Under the pieces are notes generated by a model. The model saw only the letters and a program-made list of their open reading frames with translations, had not been told where the DNA came from and searched no databases. A program made the translations under genes and the position numbers. From Pezicula radicicola (Eukaryota > Ascomycota > Leotiomycetes > Helotiales > Dermateaceae), in the NCBI GenBank assembly GCA_003008705.1, contig PDUO01000045.1:110636-174635 (forward strand): a stretch of DNA of 64,000 nt. The letters are read 5' to 3'. Below, piece by piece: positions 57,970 to 64,000 of the stretch. Numbering within the stretch: position 1 is the stretch's first letter; each line of letters begins with the position of its first letter.

Positions 57970-60900
57970 GAGCTCAAACACTCGCTTTCTTGACGAACGG
58001 CCTCCTTCTCGGCATTTCGAAGTCGATCCTCATAGGGAAGTTCGTCGATGGAGGTCTATGAGCCGCTACCCTGGAGAGAGCCAGACGCTGGCTTTTCAGG
58101 TAGGACAGTTCCAACTCCTTCGATTCCCTCAACTGTTTCTTTTGGGCCTCAATCTTGCGTTTGCGATAGCTTAGATCGAGTATGGGCGACTTATAGGTAG
58201 TATGACTTTCTCGGGCCAGTGATAGGATTCCTTGACCAGGCGCTAGTACTGAACGGCCTATCTTGTCACTTGCTGTGGCTGTCAAGGCGACGATTCCATG
58301 AATAGGGAGGCCTATATTGATTGCTAACTGTGCCGTAGTGATGACCTGTAAGCCACATCCTTGTGCCTCCATAAAACCACTCCTTGTCGACGTCGTTAGC
58401 CGAGACATATCTTTTGGCGTCCAGCCAGCAGCAAATTCAGTTGTAGAGTTGCTGGTGATATTCATATTCGCAAATTCGCACAGGCACCTACAGGAGTTCG
58501 GATGGGCCCAGATCCTACACATATTCCGACTTCTGATACATAGATATATTCATAGAGCTCATAAGGAAGGGTCCGTGATACCACTGCCAAGCAGAGCTTC
58601 TACCGTACTAACAAGAGTGAAGAGGGTAACACGATCGACTTGTGTAATGATATCCTTAGGAATCCCGTAAATCCTTGGGTCCCATCCAGTTGGAATTTGA
58701 CCGGCTACAGTGCGGTTGAACTTTAAGGCCTTCGGGACCATGATTGTAGCACCTTTCCTTAAGCGTATACTGAATTGATCTGAGTCCTTGACCGGGGAGA
58801 TCTCTGTCTTATCTTTATGTTCTCTCGCAAATCCTAGTGCAGCTTCTTGTGATACTTCAAAAGGTGCAAGGTCGTTCTCTAAGACTACTTCTTATAAGAC
58901 TTCTTTCCGCTCTAGATCAAAGCCATGGACCAGATCTGGCTCGACAAGACGAATTCCTGTATACTCCAGTATGAACTTCTCATACTTATTCTTGATGTCT
59001 CTCTTATTAATCGGCTCTCTGGACTTGGTGTTAATCCAACCGGGATGAGCTTGGTTCTTCGTCGTAATACCGCTGCTGCTTTTGATTAGGCCTATGATCC
59101 ACGCTATTTTAATGGCTCCTTTTCTTGAGAATTCGCCTTTGGATTCCATCTCCTATCTAGTGCGAGCATTTCCTACTGGGCCGACCTCTGAAAAGCCAGT
59201 TACAACAACCACTTTATCTAAGTTTATTATTCCTTGCAGTTGGCGAAAAGGCTCTAGTTCTGATGGTTTCGGCAGTCTTGCGAAGTCAAATCTGTTGTTA
59301 GCCCTCTTTTTAACTTCAGTATCAGAACCTGTCTTGGTGTCGTCACGTCCGCCCATCAACTCTACTTCGAGAGCATCTTCCTTGGCTATAGCCGAGATCA
59401 ATCTAGCCTTACTATTGATTTTGCTTCCGAGGTCAGTAAGCAGTGATTTCAAGTCTCCAATGGCATCCAATCCTCTAGTAAAATCGGCGTACAGTGGTTC
59501 AGTTTAGCAGTGTTCTACAATTGGATCGGTCATAAGGCCTATAATATAGAAGGCCATTTCGCTCGGTGAGAAGGTCTATACTCCAAGTGTTTCGACTTCC
59601 TATACTACTATATTGTTATCGGACATTAATCCTGTCCCTCTGGTCCATCCGATAACGGTGCCACATATCGAGAGGTACGAACAAACCCCAGCTCTCTGAA
59701 TGCCATCTATTGAACAAAGCTTCAACTACGAGCTTAGACTCTGAATAAAGTCCGTCACCACCAAAAGTGCCATAATTTGGTGAAAGTGGTAAAATGACTT
59801 AAGTAGGGTGGTTTCTACATCTATGTTCATGCCTTGCTGTTCGGACAGCACCAAGTAAGTGGATGGTATTGGTGAGTATAATGCGATGTACGAGTTCAGA
59901 TCGGGAATCTAAGCTATCAATCTCTCGGCCTGTTTCGAATATTGCTGCGAATGGAATAATAAAGTTAAGGTCCCATCCTAATCCGTGGTTGGAGTTATAA
60001 ATATATGAGACAAGAGACTCGATGTCTTGTTGGCTCCCCTAGTTGAACGACACAACGACCAAAGAGGACCCTCACGCACCTTCTTGAGCGTATATTCCCT
60101 GGTAATAGCTGGCCGTAGTAGAGATATCGCTGCTCGTCGTTACGAGAACTTGTGCACCTTCATTTAATAGGCGGCGCAGAACCTCGCTGCTAATAGAGTT
60201 GAGACCTACTCCTATCAATAGTATATTTTTCCTTGATAGTAGTATGGTTAATTTTTAGAAGTAGTCCAACGACTTGGAATAGACATTAGTTAGCACAGGG
60301 TTAAGTTCCTATCCATATTGACGTTTTAATTTCAAGCCGATGCAGTGCTTGGCAGGGTCGAGTTCTATACGGGATAAGCGCCTCCTCTTAGATTTCCAGT
60401 GACTTTGTTGTAGTCTAATCTCCTCTCTCTCTAGACTTCGGTATAATAGATCCGGCCTAGACGATCAATTATAGTTCTAGGAGAGTTGAATATTTCTACG
60501 TTTCTCGCTACTAGGTATTTGGCCAAAGCATTCTCTACGAGCTCGAGCAAGTGCTCAAAATGCTTCCTAGCCGCAATATAGCGTTCTTCTCGTTTACTGT
60601 AGCTCCTGTCCTTTAGGAATTTAATGATTTTCAAGAGCCTATCATTTGCTCGGTTTGCAATCTGCATCTTCCGTCGGGTAGTCTCAGGATCGTTGACATC
60701 AATAGTTCCTGTGATAAACCCAAAATATAAATCCATAGTATCCTGTGCTACCCAGTTCTAACTCGAGTCAAAAGCCCTAATCTTCGGAGGCGACAATAAT
60801 AGCTTGATCCCTGATGTATATATCTCCCCATGCTCGAGATTCCAAGTGTTTAGCTGTGTTTAGAGATCTTCGACAATGTCTTTCATTTTGGTGACGGATT

Positions 60901-61479
60901 TATTACCATCCTGTAAGTCTATGTCTAGGTACTTGGCGTACATCTCCAGTTTCTCTCTGGCGAGAGCTTGATGTTTTTCAGTCAAGGCAGTAAAAGCTTT
61001 GGAGTCCACAACCACACTTCTGTGGCGCCAGTAGATCCTGTTGTGTTTGTTGTAGAAGGAGACAAATCTATTCCAGCATCCTTGCAATAAGCCACAGCTG
61101 ATGTGTCCAAGAAAGCTCGAGCATCGTCAGAGGATCCTAGGCGAGAGGAAGGCTGTGAAGTTATGGCCAAGACAAGAAGGGAATCTTGGAGGCCTGGTCT
61201 AAATCCCCATTTATCGTTCAGATGCTTCCGTACAGCCGTTATATTAAAACCTCCTGGCATTTTCGACGATATCATGCGTGTGATACTGGAGTTTGAGATT
61301 TTCCCAAGGCATCTATTGAATGATGATTGGATTGCGGCACTGAGATCCCCGAGGGCCTGATTTGTCGGTGGAACAAGTTGACTCTTCGGCTTAAGTATAC
61401 TCACCATCCATACGAAAGGATCATCCAAGGACACAATGGCAACACCCAATGATAGATTATATTCGGCTACTGCGGTCAT
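57970..61479 (-). pseudogene. Fungal fatty acid synthase alpha subunit, truncated and decayed
   Basis: Minus strand from Met 61479. The order follows FAS alpha. A segment around SSKMPGGFNITAVRKHLNDK (about 61265) and DSLLVLAITSQPSSRLGSSD comes first, then VVVDSKAFTALTEKHQALAR (61010) and a structural helix region (60430-60736). The ketoreductase follows (60240-59510: [60 protein letters not shown]). Next come LDKVVVVTGFSEVGPVGNAR (59170), EFSRKGAIKIAWIIGLIKSS and VEPDLVHGFD. The ketosynthase start is at [20 protein letters not shown] (58700), followed by FMEAQGCGLQVITTAQLAIN (58360) and GRSVLAPGQGILSLARESHT. Lost are the usual N-terminus with the carrier Ser region, and the end of KS plus the phosphopantetheinyl transferase. 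Stops are mostly TAG, with at least one TGA in the KR (QEGA*GSS). Secondary-metabolism FAS genes of this type feed starter acyl chains to PKS or NRPS. Confidence 0.88.
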
Positions 61480-61929
61480 TTTGCTAGCATTACTATCTGG
61501 AATCCTCTATGTTTGTCTCCTCTCTAAGCATCCTCTCCCCGTGTATTCATAAATTAAGACTTCGTAAACAGGGACTAGGAGTGGTTATACACCGAATATT
61601 TTCCCACCTACTTACCAAATATCCAGGCCCTCTCGTTGTAAAATTCTCGAATTTGTATACTAGTTATTATAGATAGAAGGGAGATATCTATATAGATATA
61701 TATCGATGTTATGAAAAATATAGTCCGTTGAATCCTGGAACTAGATTAATCTATAGCCGGAAATAACTGGCCGAAATACAGGAGACTATGTGCGATATAC
61801 ACCAAACCGTCTTCTCATCAATACCCCACAAGCATTAAAAGGCATAGTTCCTTTTTCCCTATACGCTTTCCTCTCTTTACAGGCTATCTACATCAACGTA
61901 GAATCAACTCACTAACCATAAACTCAGAT
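61480..61929. other. Divergent intergenic region
   Basis: Lies between the FAS-alpha start (-) and the P450 (+). AT-rich, with no supported gene; it may hold both ancestral promoters. Confidence 0.4.
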
Positions 61930-63668
61930 ATCTATAGCACGAAGAAGAACGTCTGTAAATCCAAAGCTTATAATTCTCTTGTTCGCCACACCACCAATAC
62001 TCTGACCATCCGCGACGCTAAAGATCATAGTCGTCGTCGCCGTATTATCAGCCAAGGGCTTTCTGATTCTGCTTTGAGGAGCTACAGTGATACCATTCTT
62101 CGTCAGATCAATAAACTCTGTAATGCTGTAATCTCAGATGGTACCATCTCTAGATCTACACAGGGTAGCGAACATATTCAAGGACAACCAAAGAATATAG
62201 CAACCTGGAGTAGGTCTATCTTCCTAGCTTTAACGAGCATCACTAATCGCAACTTGATGTTAGGTGAATATCTAACATTCGACATTATGATCAAATGTTA
62301 TATTCAACCTTGATTATAATCTCCTTAAAAAAAGATAGTTATCGTTATATTCCCAGTTCAATCGCGCAGTCCAATGTTCGTGTCGGGACTCTTTTCCAAG
62401 AAGCCTTGTTTATCATTTCTTGAGACTTAATAAGCGGTTATTTCCTCAATCAATCCTCGGTAGAAACCGAGGACTGAAGTTTGTTTCGTAAATGTTAGTA
62501 ACAGAAATAAAGGAGAGCTCGGAAGGCCGATCAGATGTCTGGTCACTTCTTGTTCAAGCAAAAGACCCAGAGACCAACAGGGGCCTAACAATGGGGGAGA
62601 TTCGAGCCGAGACAACGACTTTGGTCGTAGCTGGTAAGTTGCGATAGCACGGTCACTTGGTTATGAAGTGGTCCCTTACCAACAGACGATTCTTGTCTCG
62701 CAAATACTAATGTCCAGATGTAGGCTCCGATACGTCCTCAGCAGCAATGGCCGCAATATTCTTTCACCTTTCTCGATCGCCAAACGCCTCCGCCAAAGTC
62801 TGTGCTAAATTCGTTCTACCTTTATGTTGGATAATTTGGGTATATATTGATGAATATATGGATCGGAAGTTAATGGAAAATTGCTTAATTTCTATTGGTA
62901 GTAAAATAAGGCTATATATATACAAAAGAGCGTAAGTACTCAATCATGTAAGATTACGAACAGTATACAAAACATTAAGGAAATAGTTAAAATGTAAGAG
63001 ATAGCCTTAGAAACCAGCTCCTAGACCAATGTTATCAGAGCATATATAGCATGCACTAACCATTCGCAGGAACTGCGATTTCTGTAATATGGCAATACTA
63101 CTATATTTGGCAATACTTTACGAACATCTCACCATCTGAGATCACAATTGGATCACTGCTCAATTCGTGCATATATCTTCGCGCATATATCGATGAATCA
63201 CTACGCCTGTCTCCGCCAGCAGGCAGTGCATTATGGCGAGAAGTCCTTCCAGATGGAATATTGGTTGATGGAACGACGATCACAGCAGGATGTGATATCG
63301 GAACGGGAGTTTATAGCATTCACCACAATAGCTCCTGCTTTGCTTATCTACTCGCTTTCTTACCTGAACGATGGTTAGCGGGACACTCTAGCAACGAGTC
63401 AATCAAACTAGCCCGTGACGCTTTTGCGCCCTTCTCGATTGGCCCCAGGGGTTGCGTAGGAAAGATTCTAGCTATCTCTGAAATGATGCTTCTTCTAGCT
63501 GTTATGCTGAAGAAGTTTGATTTCGAGTCTGCCCCCGGCGCGCTTGGGCGGGTTGGCGAAGGTGCCTCTGGATTAGGGAAAGGGAGACAAGTGGTAGGAG
63601 AGTTTCAGACCTATGAACATATTACGATGATGAAAGATGGTCTATACGTGCGTTTGAAATCACTTTAG
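61930..63668 (+). pseudogene. Cytochrome P450 monooxygenase, interrupted by a solo LTR
   Basis: The N-terminal part is degraded or missing. Recognisable from KKNVCKSKAYNSLVRHTTNT and DAKDHSRRRRIISQGLSDSA (C-helix region, 61950-62080), then SVWSLLVQAKDPE-like text (62545). The I-helix reads VVAGSDTSSAAMAAIFFHLS across an intron at 62634-62723 (GTAAGT, branch ACTAAT, TAG). After a 291-bp LTR coding resumes: NISPSEITIGSLLNSCIYLR, then IDESLRLSPP (ExxR), REVLPDGILVDGTTITAG, PERWL and the haem loop FSIGPRGCVGK with its Cys. The end is at TAG 63666-63668. The catalytic motifs are preserved, so the LTR and 5' decay explain the loss. It is likely an oxidase of the neighbouring metabolite pathway by context. 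Confidence 0.85.
62825..63115 (+). mobile_element. Solo LTR (291 bp) inserted in the P450
   Basis: It starts TGTTGGATAATTTGGG and ends CTATATTTGGCAATA, flanked by perfect CTTTA duplications (62820-62824 and 63116-63120). It aligns along its length with 10556-10840 (for example AAAATTGCTTAATTTCTAT vs ACAATTGCTTGATTTCTAT, and TATATACAAAAGAG in both). The terminal CAACA is changed to CAATA. No internal retrotransposon genes remain. Confidence 0.85.
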
Positions 63669-63771
63669 GTTATTCCGTTTTGAGCGCTGCTCGGTCTTAG
63701 AAGGAAGTGTGTCGAACGGATATTGGGATGGCCAAAAAGATTGAGATGGGCCGACCAGAAGGATGTAGAAT

Positions 63772-64000
63772 TTACTGCTGTGTAAACTCCCAATTTGAGA
63801 CAAGTCCTGGCTTGAACGGATTATACGAGAGTTCGTATAATCTGTACAGCATCTCGACCGTTTCGATCCACTCCTGTTTCCATGGCCGGATTATCTCCAA
63901 GAGGATGTCGGCCTTGGCCTTGGATGCTTCCTAGGCACCTAGCTGCTAACCCTGCGTATACTTGGACCAGAGTTGCACAGATATAACCGTCATCAAGGCA
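63772..64000 (-). pseudogene. C-terminal part of an unrecognised protein, running off the window
   Basis: The minus frame reads in from the right edge with two TAG stops (after SKYTQG and QLGA). It then runs open as KAKADILLEIIRPWKQEWIE, TVEMLYRLYELSYNPFKPGL and VSNWEFTQQ to a TAA at 63772-63774. It has protein-like composition and a natural-looking end. Family not recognised; convergent with the P450. Confidence 0.4.
63819..63842. repeat. Perfect 10-bp inverted repeat
   Basis: GATTATACGA and TCGTATAATC flank a 4-base GAGT loop, inside the coding frame of the partial gene at 63772-64000. It could be chance or a small hairpin. Confidence 0.6.

Noticed and set aside
1..64000. Starship-type giant mobile element carrying the NLR genes
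   Set aside because: NLR genes are common cargo, but no tyrosine-recombinase captain gene or element ends were seen in the window.
1..64000. CRISPR arrays, tRNA or rRNA genes
   Set aside because: No spacer-repeat pattern, cloverleaf-like sequence or rRNA motif was noticed; the window is eukaryotic.

Overview
The window reads as an accessory, repeat-rich stretch from a filamentous ascomycete (Pezizomycotina-type). The evidence is short GT-AG introns, fungal-type reducing PKS, NRPS and fatty-acid-synthase-alpha remnants, pogo/Fot1-like and Tc1-like transposon debris, and several large STAND (NLR-like) genes. Most coding regions are pseudogenes. Where the original residue can be judged from context, the disabling stops are almost all TAG or TAA at expected Gln or Trp codons, and catalytic His often reads Tyr. 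This is the C-to-T at CpA pattern of repeat-induced point mutation (RIP), inferred by eye.

Layout. 1-2352: NRPS remnant (+) with a foreign gene fragment inside its adenylation domain. 2.5-5.4 kb: tandem repeat, Tc1-like transposase stub, heavily mutated Fot1/pogo element (-). 6.3-6.9 kb: possible small gene (-). 7.9-11.2 kb: reducing PKS pseudogene (-) with an internal deletion and a solo LTR. 11.7-14.8 kb: two repeat-bearing membrane-protein genes (+), one with a tandem array of mini-exons and introns. 17.6-19.3 kb: zinc-ribbon fragment and thermolysin-type (M4) peptidase pseudogene (-). 21-27 kb: STAND gene 1 (+). 27.2-36.1 kb and 46.2-56.8 kb: two copies of a three-gene module, namely an S8-associated N-terminal-type protein (-), a predicted beta-rich protein (+), and an alpha/beta-hydrolase-NACHT-ankyrin STAND gene (+). 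Between them lies an apparently intact island: a PD-(D/E)XK-like protein, a kinase-TPR protein and a multi-spanning membrane protein, followed by a RIP-killed kinase. 56.9-61.5 kb: NRPS condensation-domain remnant and FAS-alpha pseudogene (-). 61.9-63.7 kb: P450 pseudogene (+) split by a second solo LTR of the same family as the one in the PKS.

The most notable system is the repeated divergent module, which looks like a fungal intracellular surveillance (NLR) cassette. All three STAND genes have an alpha/beta-hydrolase-like head whose nucleophile Ser is replaced, and the copies show graded decay. The two LTR insertions with perfect 5-bp target duplications, the modular exon array and the captured gene fragment in the NRPS are the other strong observations. 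Family assignments come from recognising motifs by eye; no database search was run.
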